Shown piece after piece: positions 33,981 through 43,209 of a stretch of DNA of 64,000 nucleotides (the stretch's first letter is position 1; each line of letters opens with the position of its first letter). The position numbers and the translations under genes are program-made. The stretch is from Nocardia bovistercoris (lineage in GTDB: Bacteria > Actinomycetota > Actinomycetes > Mycobacteriales > Mycobacteriaceae): contig NZ_JADMLG010000015.1 of the NCBI RefSeq assembly GCF_015674855.1, positions 1-64,000 on the forward strand, given 5' to 3'. A model generated the notes under the pieces. It did no database searches. It saw nothing but the letters and a program-made list of their open reading frames with translations, and was not told where the DNA came from.

Positions 33981-36900
33981 TCAGAGCCCGTACCCGTGAC
34001 CGGAACCGTGAGACGGTCCGCCACCGAGTCCCGGCCCGGGGTGGGGACCGGAGTCGAATCCGGTTCCCAGAGTGGGCCGTCGGCGGGCCTTGGTGACCGC
34101 GCGTCGTACTCGTGCGTCGCGGCGCTGCCCGGCGCCCGCTGCTGCGGGTTGGTTGTCGGCTTCGGCGCGGGCGTAGTCCTCGGCGGCACGGTCGAGGTCG
34201 GTGAGCTGATCTCGACGTTGGATCTCTGCGCGTGCGGCCCGCAGGAACGGGTCGTCGATCGCGGCGCGGACGGCGTTGTCGATCTGGCTGGCGCGGGCGG
34301 CGGCAAGCGCGTTGGTCGCGGCAGTGATCTCGGTGTCGCGGCCCTGCTGGTCGTCGGCGTCGGCGAGGATCTTCTCCCACGACGACCCCACCGGGGGTGG
34401 AGCGTCGAGACGTAACCGGTCGGCCTCGGCGCGGGCGGCGTCGAGTTCGCGTCGGGTCTGTTGGTGGGCGTGTTCGAGTGCGTCGATGTGGTCTTGTCGT
34501 TCGGCGCGGGCACGCCACCTGATGCGGTGGGTGGTGTCGAGTTCGTGTCGGGCCTGGGTGATCTCGTCGGCTTGGTCGCGGTAGGTGGCGCGCAGAGCGT
34601 CGAGGGCGGTGATGGCGGGTCGGGCGCGGCGGATCGCGGCCGCGTCGCGGTCGAGGCGCTGATGGCGTTCACGCACCGCGTCGAGGTCCTGTTCGGCGCG
34701 GCGGACGCTCAGGGCGGTGACCACACCGACGCCGCCGTCGGTGTGGGAGTGGAAGGGGCGGTGGGTGGTGATCTGGGCCAGTTGCGCGTCGCTCATGCGG
34801 CGTAGGTCGTCGGGGCGGGTGCCGCGTAGCCGCTCGCGGGCCCGCGCTAATGCCGCTTCCCGTTCCTGGTCGCGGGCCGTGACCGGTGGTGTCGGTGGTT
34901 CGGGCGCCGGTGTGGTCGGCGCGGTGTCGAGTTGCAGGACCGCACCGGGGAGTTCGCGTGGGGGTTCGGGTGTGGGGGTGTCGAGGGTTTCGGTCATGCG
35001 CCAGCGCAGCGCGGCCGCGGGTTGTTCGGCGGGCAGTTGCCGTTCGTCGTGGGCGGCGCGTACCGCGGCAGGGATGTCGAGGCCGGTGGTGTCGGCGGCG
35101 CGGGAGAACTCGCGGGCCAGGGTGGGCCAGTACGGATCCGCCGCGATCCGGGCATCGACGGTGTCGATCAGTGGTCGCCAGCGTCGGGTGTAGGCGTCGC
35201 GGTTCCCGACCCGGTCTGCGACGGCTCGGTCCAGGCGTTGTTGTTCGCGGCGTTGGGCGAGCGGGTACCGCGCCGGGCCGGTGGGTCGGCGGTCGAGATC
35301 CGGAACGCGGTGCGCGGCGCGCCAGATCGCGAGTCCGCCGGTCAACGCGGGATCGGCGCCGTGAATTCCGCGTGCCCACAACGGCACCCGGTCGCCGTCG
35401 GCGGTGCGGGTGTGGTCGGCGATGGTGGTGGCCATGGCGCGGATCTGTGCGGCGCGTGCCAGCAGGTGCTGGTGTTCGGTGTCGGGGAGTCCGGCGGGGA
35501 TCGCGGGCAGCCACGGCAACGGAGGGTGCCCGCGCTGGGAGTGGCGTCCGGTCGCGTCGATACGCCAGTCGAGCACTGCGGCCGGGTCGGCGGCGGTGTC
35601 GAGTTCGCGCACCGCGACGGCGGCGGTGAGCGTCGCGAGCGGATCGTGGCCGGCGAGGTCGAGTAGCGCCAGGTGCGCGCGCAGCACCGGCCACGCTTCG
35701 GCGTCGGTGATGTCGGGGACGAGGCTCTCGGCGCGGGTGGCGTATTCGGCGAGACGGGCGGCGCCGACGCGGGTTTCGGCGAGATGGGTGACGGCGTGCT
35801 CGTATGACTCGACCGCGTCCGCGAGCAGCAGGTGCGGGTCCTCGGCGGCGCGTTCGGAGGTCGTGGCCGAGACCTGGGTGCCCTCCCGTGCGAGGACGCC
35901 GGTGAGCAGGTCGAGAGCGGTCGGCGGGTGGATCGCCTCATAGGTGTGGGCGGTGTGTTCGTAGACGGCGGTCGCGGTGCCCAGGTAGAGGTGGTTGCCG
36001 GTGCGGCCGCGGGTCAGCATCACATACAGCTGGGCGCGGGACTCGCGTCCGGTGAGTACTCCGTGGCAGCGGTCGACGGTGATGCCTTGGGCGGAGTCGA
36101 TGGTGGTGGCGTAGCCGAGTCCGACGTGCGCGCGGACGTAGTCGGCGGGCAGGGTGACCCGGCGTCGGGAGCCGATGTGGGCGGCGGTGATCGCGCCGTC
36201 GGCGTGCACGGTCCGTACTTCCCACCGGTATCCGTTGCGGACGTAGTCGGTGTCGGAGATCCGCAGTTTGCGGTTGTTGAGCCGGGTCGCGATGACATCA
36301 CCGACGCTGGCCGAATGCCCGTCGGCCAACAGGGTTTCGGGACCGAGGATCTCGCCGTGGCGTTCGGCGCGAGCGAGGCGTTCGGTGCGGGCAAGCGCGT
36401 TCAATTCCGAGACCAGGGCGCGGGTCGGGGCGAGCATCGCGGCGTCGTGGCCTCGAGCGTGGTCGGCGCGCCAGGCCCGGAACGCCGCGGCGACGTTCTC
36501 GGTGAGGGTGCCGACCCGCACACGGTGATGGTCGAAGTAGTAGGCGAGCCCGGCCGGATCACCCCCGCGCAGCGCCAGGCTCGCGGCGGCTTCGCCGGGA
36601 TCGGCGAAACGCATCACCTTCGTCAACGTCGGCGCTTCGGTGGTTTCGACGATGTCGCGCACGATCCCGCCCGCGGCGACCGAGGACAGTTGCCGGTCGT
36701 CGCCGATCGCGCGGACCGTGGCACCGCGTTCGGTCAGGAATGTGATGGCGGCGTCGAGTGTGCGGGTGGAGACCTTCGCGGCCTCGTCGATGATGACCAA
36801 CGTGCGTTCGTCGATGTCGGGGAGTCGTTCGGGGCTGTGTTCGGCGAGGGTGAGCAGCATGTCCACGGTGGCCGCGGGCACACCGGACTCACGGGCGAAA

Positions 36901-38852
36901 GTCGCCGCCGCCGAGGCGGTTGGCGCGATCCCGAACGCGTTGCCGCCCTGGGCGGTCCAGGCGTCGACCAGGACCCGCATGGCGGTGGTCTTGCCGGTCC
37001 CAGCCGGGGCGACCGCTGCCATGAACCGGCGCCCCGAAGTGGCGCAGGCGAGCACGAGTGCGCGTTGTCCGGGGTTGAGGGTGTGCCCGTTGGCGGCGTA
37101 TTCGACCTCGGCCACCTCGATGGCGGCCGCTGGGATAGCGCGCCCACCGTCGAGTCGCGCGGCGGCCAGCAGGCGTTGTTCGGCGGCGACGATAGCGTGG
37201 GAGGTGTATTTGGTGGAGTGAGCGCGGGTGTAGATGCTGACGCCGTCGGAGCGGGTCAGCCCCGGCACGCGCGGCATCGGTTCGTCGTCGCGGCGGATCG
37301 ACAACCCCTCACCGAGGGCGTAGGCGACGGTGTCGGGAAACATGTCGTCCCACGCGTTCGGGTCGATCCGGCCCCGCACCTTGCGCACGGCTTCGGCGCT
37401 GATGTGGTGGATCTGCCAGGTCGCCCGCTCCCGCGACACCGTCTCGACGACCTCGGCGGCGATGTCCTCGGCCTCCACAGGTTCGCGCCGCGGCGGCTCT
37501 TGGGAGAGCATCGCGCGGACCATGCCGTTCACCGCGGCCGCGCTCTTAAGGACGCGGCGGGCCTGCATCATCCAGTCGGTGCGTTGTTCGTCGCGGGTGC
37601 GCGCGTGGTGTTTGCCGCCGCGGGTGGACAGGGTCGCTTCCTCGTCCATGCGGTGCAGCTCCTTCGGCGACGGCTCGCGCCCGTGCCGAGCCTGGAAATC
37701 GGCGATCATCACGTCCTTGCGGGCCTGGATCTCCACATCGCGGGTCGACCACTCCACGGCCAGACGCTCGTCGAATCCCGCGAGTTCGCGGATCGGTCGT
37801 TTGTCGGCGTCCAGACCGTCGCGTTCGACGAAACGGATCCCGCCGAGCATGGTCTCGAGATGGTGTTCCAGGCGGGTGTTGTAGATCTCGGAGGCGGTGA
37901 CGGCGTGCTGGTAGATCATCCGCCCGTCCAGGGCGCCCCACTCACCGGTCTTGCGGTGGACCTTGTTCGAGATCACCACGTGGGTATGCAAATCCGGATC
38001 ACCCGCACGGGAATCGCGGTGGTCGAACATGGTGGCGATCAGGCCACCCACCTCCACCTGAGCCACGCCACCAGCCCCGATACGGGTGTAGGTCGCGTTC
38101 AACTCCAGGAAACCCAGCGCGTCGACGATCGAGGCCAAGTGGGCGGCCTCGATCGTCTCGGCCACCGGCCTCGGCGCCAGCGCCCACAGCGCCGACACCG
38201 ACTTCACCGGCGAGAACGTCAGATCGAATCCGGCGATCCGCTTCGAGGACGGCCGCAACGCTTTCGCCACCCACGACGACAGCTCTTCCTCGTTGCGGTG
38301 TTCGTGGCCGTGCTCGGCGACGAACATCCGCTGCGCGACCTCGGTGGCGATGTACTCGCGGTCGGTCTCCGGAATCGGCGCATGCGCGTCGCGGCCGCGC
38401 TCGGCATTCCAGGCTTCGTAGGCGCGACGCTTCTCGGCGCGATAGGAGAACTCGTCGACCGACGGTTTGATGAACGGCATCCCGATACGGGCCTTGACCT
38501 TGATCGCGTGCGCCCGCGCCGTCCGCGCCGTGAAGCCCTCCGCGCGTTTGGCCGCGACCTCATCGGCGATCAGCTTCTCCGCGTTCGGGTGCAGGCCGCG
38601 CCCGAACAGCGCCCACATCTGCGATTCGGTGACCTCCTCGCCCTCGAAGATCGCGTCGAGGATCTCCTCACCGCCGGTGTCGAAGACGGTCAGATCCGCC
38701 AACCCCGAACCCCACCAGCGGCCGGGGGATTCTCCGCGTTCGGAATAGTAATCGGCCAGCGCCTGCTCACCGCGGTCGTTCGCGTCGTGAGTGGCGATAT
38801 TGCGCACGTAGTACTCGTAGCCGTCGCCACTCGCGATTTTCGCCAGTGACAT
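33981..38852 (-). CDS. traA: TraA: MOB-F relaxase with helicase domains
   Basis: A 1623-aa protein starting MSLAKIASGDGYEYYVRNIA, the classic TrwC-type start with catalytic Tyr residues. The three-His metal motif is in DPDLHTHVVISNKVH. After about 480, RecD2/TraI-like helicase motifs follow: Walker A VAPAGTGKTTAMRV, Walker B TLVIIDEAAKVS, RAIGDDRQLSSVAAGG, and late motif YATTIDSAQGITVD...LYVMLTRGR. The last ~300 residues are coiled coil with a Gly-rich tail. Such proteins nick oriT and then unwind the plasmid during conjugation. It faces the candidate oriT region on its 5' side. No truncation was seen. Confidence 0.93.
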   Translation of the reverse strand: MSLAKIASGDGYEYYVRNIATHDANDRGEQALADYYSERGESPGRWWGSGLADLTVFDTGGEEILDAIFEGEEVTESQMWALFGRGLHPNAEKLIADEVAAKRAEGFTARTARAHAIKVKARIGMPFIKPSVDEFSYRAEKRRAYEAWNAERGRDAHAPIPETDREYIATEVAQRMFVAEHGHEHRNEEELSSWVAKALRPSSKRIAGFDLTFSPVKSVSALWALAPRPVAETIEAAHLASIVDALGFLELNATYTRIGAGGVAQVEVGGLIATMFDHRDSRAGDPDLHTHVVISNKVHRKTGEWGALDGRMIYQHAVTASEIYNTRLEHHLETMLGGIRFVERDGLDADKRPIRELAGFDERLAVEWSTRDVEIQARKDVMIADFQARHGREPSPKELHRMDEEATLSTRGGKHHARTRDEQRTDWMMQARRVLKSAAAVNGMVRAMLSQEPPRREPVEAEDIAAEVVETVSRERATWQIHHISAEAVRKVRGRIDPNAWDDMFPDTVAYALGEGLSIRRDDEPMPRVPGLTRSDGVSIYTRAHSTKYTSHAIVAAEQRLLAAARLDGGRAIPAAAIEVAEVEYAANGHTLNPGQRALVLACATSGRRFMAAVAPAGTGKTTAMRVLVDAWTAQGGNAFGIAPTASAAATFARESGVPAATVDMLLTLAEHSPERLPDIDERTLVIIDEAAKVSTRTLDAAITFLTERGATVRAIGDDRQLSSVAAGGIVRDIVETTEAPTLTKVMRFADPGEAAASLALRGGDPAGLAYYFDHHRVRVGTLTENVAAAFRAWRADHARGHDAAMLAPTRALVSELNALARTERLARAERHGEILGPETLLADGHSASVGDVIATRLNNRKLRISDTDYVRNGYRWEVRTVHADGAITAAHIGSRRRVTLPADYVRAHVGLGYATTIDSAQGITVDRCHGVLTGRESRAQLYVMLTRGRTGNHLYLGTATAVYEHTAHTYEAIHPPTALDLLTGVLAREGTQVSATTSERAAEDPHLLLADAVESYEHAVTHLAETRVGAARLAEYATRAESLVPDITDAEAWPVLRAHLALLDLAGHDPLATLTAAVAVRELDTAADPAAVLDWRIDATGRHSQRGHPPLPWLPAIPAGLPDTEHQHLLARAAQIRAMATTIADHTRTADGDRVPLWARGIHGADPALTGGLAIWRAAHRVPDLDRRPTGPARYPLAQRREQQRLDRAVADRVGNRDAYTRRWRPLIDTVDARIAADPYWPTLAREFSRAADTTGLDIPAAVRAAHDERQLPAEQPAAALRWRMTETLDTPTPEPPRELPGAVLQLDTAPTTPAPEPPTPPVTARDQEREAALARARERLRGTRPDDLRRMSDAQLAQITTHRPFHSHTDGGVGVVTALSVRRAEQDLDAVRERHQRLDRDAAAIRRARPAITALDALRATYRDQADEITQARHELDTTHRIRWRARAERQDHIDALEHAHQQTRRELDAARAEADRLRLDAPPPVGSSWEKILADADDQQGRDTEITAATNALAAARASQIDNAVRAAIDDPFLRAARAEIQRRDQLTDLDRAAEDYARAEADNQPAAAGAGQRRDARVRRAVTKARRRPTLGTGFDSGPHPGPGLGGGPSHGSGHGYGL

Positions 38853-39103
38853 CACCCCAACCACCGTACCCCGCAGTCGGTTTCACTGCCCCGAACTCGG
38901 ACTATCGACGGAAAAGCGACAATCCGGAACGGATGTGACCTGAGTGCAAGAGGTCTGCTGTAAATCTGTGAATAAGCAGGTGAGGGAGGGTGTGGAAGCG
39001 GTTGCGAGAGACGGCGAGTGGATATGTGGACAGGTATGGAGAGTGTAGTGGTGGTGGAATGTGAAGGCGTACAGAATGTGTGTGAAACAGGTTGGTGGAT
39101 AGG
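38853..39103. other. Strand-asymmetric intergenic region, candidate oriT for TraA
   Basis: From about 38935 to 39105 the plus strand is rich in G, T and A and very poor in C, unlike all flanking DNA. It sits directly upstream of traA. Conjugative MOB-F elements usually have oriT beside the relaxase gene. I see no clear inverted repeat. Confidence 0.4.
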
Positions 39104-39421
39104 TCAACTGGAATCGGTAGGGGAATGCGCTTCTGCTGCGCTCGACGCCGGTCGCGTCGTCGTGTGCCCGCATTCGGGCGTGCCGTTCGGGGTGTAGATG
39201 ATCGCGTCACAGGCCCGACAGATGTGCGTGCGATGGTGACCCCTGATCGCCAGGCAGGCGGCCGCGCCGACCAGAACCCGGTTCGCCCCAAGACGGTGAC
39301 CGTTCGGGCACATCCAGGGTGAAGGCTCGGCCCAACCACCGCCGGGAACCTGATACAGCCGCCCCGGCTCGACCCGCACACCCCGCAAGCGATACTCCGG
39401 AACCCACTGTTGTTCGCACAT
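39104..39421 (-). CDS. Small Cys-rich protein, paralogue of the 8.1-kb gene
   Basis: A 105-aa protein from ATG 39421 (MCEQQWVPEYRLRGVRV). It shares RLYQVPGGGWAEPSP, NGHRLGANRVLVGAAAC, HHRTHICRACDAIIYTP and a final CGH with the 96-aa protein at 8075. CxxC plus C/H pairs suggest zinc binding. The frame upstream lacks similarity to the paralogue, so I trimmed it. Function unknown. Confidence 0.72.
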   Translation of the reverse strand: MCEQQWVPEYRLRGVRVEPGRLYQVPGGGWAEPSPWMCPNGHRLGANRVLVGAAACLAIRGHHRTHICRACDAIIYTPNGTPECGHTTTRPASSAAEAHSPTDSS

Positions 39422-39578
39422 GCGTTCGAGTCTGACCGGTGAACAATGACGTGACAACAACATCCGGAATGTGTCGGCGCCTTCGACGCGCACCGGATGC
39501 CGGATACGCTTCACCTCACCGAGACGATGGCGATGCCGACCGGCGCGGCCGGGGGTGAAAGAGGGGGCGACCGTGGTG

Positions 39579-39833
39579 ATGCCGCAGTACCGCTACGCCT
39601 GCGCCAAATGCGCGTACGGGTGGCACGACACCCCGTACTGCCCCGGCGACGTCGGCAAGCTGGCGTACTCGACCATGTCGATGATGGACGCGGAATACGA
39701 GATCCGCCGACTCGAGAAACAAGCGCGACAACGCCGCGGCGAGCCCGAACCCGTGCTCAGCCCGTGGCGGTTCCGCTGGTGGTGGATCCCGCTGGGCATC
39801 ACCGTCTACATCGTCCTGCTCATCCTCATCTGA
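39579..39833 (+). CDS. Small protein with N-terminal zinc ribbon and C-terminal membrane anchor
   Basis: An 84-aa protein: MPQYRYACAKCAYGWHDTPY with CxxC and a third Cys in YCPGD, a charged middle (EYEIRRLEKQARQRRGEPEP), and a C-terminal helix WWWIPLGITVYIVLLILI. The FmdB-like start suggests a regulatory zinc ribbon. Tail anchoring is clear. No partner is evident. Confidence 0.62.
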   Translation: MPQYRYACAKCAYGWHDTPYCPGDVGKLAYSTMSMMDAEYEIRRLEKQARQRRGEPEPVLSPWRFRWWWIPLGITVYIVLLILI

Positions 39834-39969
39834 CCCGCGAGGATTCCGGTTCCCGACACGGAATCGAGGTGGCGTCGCGCGTCGACGCACTGCTTCCGGC
39901 GCTCCATCCACGAACCCCGGACCGACCCCTCGACCGACGGGCGGCCGTGACCCTGGATTGCCCCCTGGG

Positions 39970-40314
39970 CTAGGGGGTGGCCTCGCTGGGTTGTGGGATG
40001 CCGAGGTGCTCGTAGAGTGCGGTGAGGTGGCCCTCCAGCGCGGTGACGCGGCCGCGTAGGGTCGCGACTTCCTCGTCGAGGGTCGGGGTCGGTGTGGGTG
40101 GGGTGCGCACGAAGCTGCCGACGCCGTGGTGGGTCTCGATCAAACCGGCTTGCTGGAGTTCGGTCACCGCGCGTGCCACGGTGTTCAGCGCGACACCCCA
40201 CTGGTCCATGAGTTCGGCCTTAGTGGGGATCTGGTCGCCGGTCTTGTACTCGCCGCGCTCTATTCGTGCGCGCAGGTCGGCGACGATCTGCGCGTACCGG
40301 GGCTGGTTGCTCAC
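39970..40314 (-). CDS. GntR-type (YtrA-like) small transcriptional regulator
   Basis: A 114-aa protein. I favour the GTG at 40314 (VSNQPRYAQIVADLRARIER). The winged helix is EYKTGDQIPTKAELMDQWGV, NTVARAVTELQQAGLIETHH, VGSFVRT. A short coiled coil (LDEEVATLRGRVTALEGHLT) ends the protein, with no ligand domain. It diverges from the methyltransferase operon with a GTTGA-N5-TCAAC dyad between, so it probably controls that cassette and itself. Confidence 0.82.
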   Translation of the reverse strand: MSNQPRYAQIVADLRARIERGEYKTGDQIPTKAELMDQWGVALNTVARAVTELQQAGLIETHHGVGSFVRTPPTPTPTLDEEVATLRGRVTALEGHLTALYEHLGIPQPSEATP

Positions 40315-40338
40315 CCGCCCAGTATAGGTAGACCACCA

Positions 40339-40353
40339 GTTGATCATGTCAAC
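40339..40353. promoter_or_regulatory. GTTGA-N5-TCAAC dyad in the divergent promoter
   Basis: Inverted repeat gttgatcatgtcaac overlaps a minus-strand TTGACA (40347-40352), with an AGTATA (TATACT on the minus strand) at 40321 near the GTG start. The 20-nt spacing is longer than usual. Probable operator of the GntR gene and the modification cassette. Confidence 0.55.
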
Positions 40354-40427
40354 TGATTCACTCTTGATTCTGTCGATTGACCGTGGTGCACTTGAAGGGT
40401 GTTCGTCATCGAAAGGCAAGGGTCGCA

Positions 40428-41795
40428 ATGAGTCTGCGCAGCACGGTCTACTTCGCCGGGTGGGGTGGTGATTCGTTGGGGTGGGAGCAGGTGCCCGGAG
40501 TGCAGGGGCGGATCGCGGCCAATCACAACGAGGTCGCCACCGCGGTGCACGCACTGAATTTCCCCGGCACCGAACATCTTCCGCCGGGGGATGTGAAGGA
40601 CCTCGACCTGGCCGCCCTGCCCTACACCGAGTTGTTCTGGGCTTCGCCCGCGTGCCCGGCCTGGACCGATGCCCAAGGCACGAAACGCCATTTCGACACC
40701 TCGAACCAGTACACGATGTTCGACGAGGAACTCGGCCCGATCGAGGACCCCGCCCACGCTCGCTCACGCGCCCTGGTCGAGCAGATCCCGCGATACCTGC
40801 GGGCGATGGCCGCACGCGGGAACCCGGTGTTGGCCGGGGTGATGGAGAACGTCATCCAGTGCCGCCGCTGGGACGACTGGAAACGGTGGGTCCGTGAGAT
40901 CGCCGATCTGGGCTACGGGGTGCGGTTGATCGCGTTGAACTCCGGGCATGTGCTGCCGCGTCGCTGCCTGCCCGTGCCTCAATCACGCGACAGGTTGTAT
41001 TTCGCCTTTTGGCTGAAATCGTTGGGACGGCAACCGGACTGGGACAAGTGGCTGCGTCCGAGAGCGTGGTGCGCGTCGTGTGAGCGGACCGTGGCCGCGG
41101 TGCAGTCCTGGAAGAAGCCCGGCACCGATATGGGGCGCTACGGGATCCGGCACGGCCAGTACGTGTACCGGTGCCCGCACCGATCGTGCCGGGCCGCGAT
41201 CGTCGAACCGGTCACCACCCCGGCCTCGGCCGCGATCGACTGGACCCTGCCACCGGGAGAACGGATCGCCGATCGTGTCGATCCTCTCGCCGAGGCGACC
41301 ATGGACCGGATCCGTGTCGGCCTTACTCGGTTCGCGGGTGCGCCGATGTTGACCCCGGCCGGTGGCACCTGGCGCACCGAGGCGACCAGCCTGAGCACTC
41401 CGATGCCCGCGCGCACGACTCGCGAGTGCGACGGCCTGGTGATCCCGCCGCCGACGGCGGTGTTCCCGGCGCCGCGCCCGCTGCTGGTGCCCTACAACCG
41501 CACCGGCCGCGCGCACCCGGTCACCGACCCGTTGGGCACCTTGACCACCAAGGACCGTTACGCCCTGCTCGGGGTCGACCACACCCGCGCGGTCGGGCAG
41601 TGCACGTTCCGGATGCTCGCCGACACCGAGGTCCGCAACGGGATGGCGTTCCCGCCCACCTTCCGCCCGTTGGGCGACAAACGGACCCGGATACGCGGCT
41701 ACGGCAACGCCGTCACCCCCGCCAGCGCCGAAGTCATCGGCTGCGCCCTGGTCGAGGCCGTCACCGGCGAACAGATCGAGCGGTGCGCGGCATGA
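40428..41795 (+). CDS. DNA C5-cytosine methyltransferase-like protein
   Basis: A 455-aa protein from ATG 40428. Family motifs in order: TVYFAGWGGDSLGWEQVPG (motif I), ELFWASPACPAWTDAQG (motif IV, catalytic Cys in the place of PCQ), VMENVIQC (ENV), PVPQSRDRLYFAFW (QxRxR), and near the end RIRGYGNAVTPASAEVIG (motif X, GNAV). An inserted Cys block (CASCERTV ... CPHRSC) could bind zinc. The SPACPAWT active site differs from the usual PPCQ, which is worth noting. First gene of a five-gene run coupled by ATGA and GTGA overlaps; no restriction enzyme is next to it. Confidence 0.85.
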   Translation: MSLRSTVYFAGWGGDSLGWEQVPGVQGRIAANHNEVATAVHALNFPGTEHLPPGDVKDLDLAALPYTELFWASPACPAWTDAQGTKRHFDTSNQYTMFDEELGPIEDPAHARSRALVEQIPRYLRAMAARGNPVLAGVMENVIQCRRWDDWKRWVREIADLGYGVRLIALNSGHVLPRRCLPVPQSRDRLYFAFWLKSLGRQPDWDKWLRPRAWCASCERTVAAVQSWKKPGTDMGRYGIRHGQYVYRCPHRSCRAAIVEPVTTPASAAIDWTLPPGERIADRVDPLAEATMDRIRVGLTRFAGAPMLTPAGGTWRTEATSLSTPMPARTTRECDGLVIPPPTAVFPAPRPLLVPYNRTGRAHPVTDPLGTLTTKDRYALLGVDHTRAVGQCTFRMLADTEVRNGMAFPPTFRPLGDKRTRIRGYGNAVTPASAEVIGCALVEAVTGEQIERCAA

Positions 41796-42355
41796 GCGGG
41801 ACGCGGGAGGATTCGACGCAGGCGATGGTGCGTGTGCTCGGGGTGCGCGCGTTGCTCACCCTCGCCCCCGATATCGCCGAATGCGCGCGGCGCCGTGCGG
41901 TCGGGCTCGTCGCGGTGACCGATCTGGAGTTGCTCGATGTGCTGATGGGACTGCCGCACGGGCTTCCCGTCGCCGAGGGCTGCCTCACCCGTCGGGAAAC
42001 CAAGGTCCTGCGGCGCGCACCCCACGGGGTCCTCACCCGTATCGGCGGGTGCGTCGAGCGTTCGGTCGTGGCGCCGGTGCGGGTGCGGGCCGCGCTGGTC
42101 GCGGTGCCGAACTGGCGGTCCGGGCTGCGGGCTGCGGGCCGGTTCGCTCCTTTCTGCACCCGCACGATGCACCTGCCCACCACCCCGACCGACCTCGACG
42201 ACGCCGTGAGCGCGGCCCGTTTCTACGGCATCGGGATCCACACCGACGACCGCGGCGACTTGCTGCCCCCCGAACCCCACCGGCCCCAGCGACACACCCC
42301 CGCCGGGTGGGGATTCCTCGAAACCGTCTACCAGCAGACAAGGACACAGCTGTGA
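41792..42355 (+). CDS. Unknown protein of the modification cassette
   Basis: A 187-aa protein from ATG 41792, overlapping the methyltransferase stop (ATGA). It contains DLELLDVLMGLPHGLPVAEG, LRRAPHGVLTRIGGCVERSV and a C-terminal LDDAVSAARFYGIGIHTDDR. Coupled on both sides, so it should act with the methyltransferase and the DUF5131 protein. No family recognised. Confidence 0.65.
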   Translation: MSGTREDSTQAMVRVLGVRALLTLAPDIAECARRRAVGLVAVTDLELLDVLMGLPHGLPVAEGCLTRRETKVLRRAPHGVLTRIGGCVERSVVAPVRVRAALVAVPNWRSGLRAAGRFAPFCTRTMHLPTTPTDLDDAVSAARFYGIGIHTDDRGDLLPPEPHRPQRHTPAGWGFLETVYQQTRTQL

Positions 42356-43206
42356 CCGCCATCGAATGGACCGACAGCACGTGGAACCCGGTCACCGGGT
42401 GCGACCGCATCAGCGCCGGATGCGACCACTGCTACGCCCTCACACTCGCCAAACGGCTCAAGGCGATGGGCTCGCCGAAATACCAGGCCGACGGCGACCC
42501 GCGCACCTCCGGACCCGGATTCGCGGTCACCACCCACCCCGAAGCCCTCGACATCCCGCGTCGCTGGCGCACCCCGCGCAGGGTGTTCGTGAACTCCATG
42601 TCCGATCTGTTCCACGCGAAGGTCCCCCTCGACTTCGTCGCGGCCGTGCTCGACGTCATCGCCGAGACCCCGCGCCATACCTACCAGGTGCTGACCAAGC
42701 GGCCCGGCCGCGCCCGCCGCCTGGCCGAGACCGGACGCATCGTGTTCCCGCCGAACCTGTGGCTGGGTACCAGCGTCGAGAACGGCGCGGTCACCGACCG
42801 CATCACCGACCTCATCGCCACACCCGGTGTGGCGGTGCGGTTCCTGTCGATCGAACCCATGCTCGGCCCGGTCGACCTGGACCGGTTCCTGTTCCCGAAC
42901 CGGTGCCCGGACGGCTGCTCGTGCCGGTGGCCCGACGACGGGGACCGCAACGAATGCGCCTGCGGCGGCGCGTGCGCGGAATGGTCGCCGCGTCCGGCGA
43001 TCGACTGGGTGATCGTGGGCGGCGAGTCCGGGCCGAACGCGCGCCCGATCAACCCGGACTGGGTGCGCGACCTGCGCGACCAGGTAACCGACGCGGGGGC
43101 GGCGTTCTTCTTCAAGCAGTGGGGCGGGCGCACCCCGAAAGCCGCCGGACGCGAACTCGACGGCCAGATCTGGGACCAGTTCCCGACCAGCGGCCGCGCG
43201 GCCTGA
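42352..43206 (+). CDS. DUF5131 (phage Gp37/Gp68) family protein, radical-SAM type
   Basis: A 284-aa protein, GTG start in a GTGA overlap. It begins VTAIEWTDSTWNPVTGCDRI and continues GCDHCYALTLAKRLKAMG; the Cys-x6-Cys-x2-Cys arrangement resembles a radical-SAM cluster site. FVNSMSDLFHAKVPLDFVAA, YQVLTKRPGRA, NLWLGTSVEN and WVIVGGESGPNARPI are family signatures. A Cys-rich insertion (CPDGCSCRW ... CACGGACAEW) may bind a second metal centre. The family is common in phages and mobile elements; its reaction is not firmly known. Linkage to a C5-methyltransferase suggests action on modified bases or nucleotides. Confidence 0.88.
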   Translation: MTAIEWTDSTWNPVTGCDRISAGCDHCYALTLAKRLKAMGSPKYQADGDPRTSGPGFAVTTHPEALDIPRRWRTPRRVFVNSMSDLFHAKVPLDFVAAVLDVIAETPRHTYQVLTKRPGRARRLAETGRIVFPPNLWLGTSVENGAVTDRITDLIATPGVAVRFLSIEPMLGPVDLDRFLFPNRCPDGCSCRWPDDGDRNECACGGACAEWSPRPAIDWVIVGGESGPNARPINPDWVRDLRDQVTDAGAAFFFKQWGGRTPKAAGRELDGQIWDQFPTSGRAA

Positions 43207-43209
43207 ACG

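Noticed and set aside
35832..38849. 1005-codon plus-strand frame
   Set aside because: Antisense to TraA, which has all relaxase and helicase motifs.
38883..39381. Two minus-strand frames with unusual His/Thr/Ser composition
   Set aside because: The composition simply reflects the cytosine-poor plus strand; no start signal or motif. Treated as candidate oriT.
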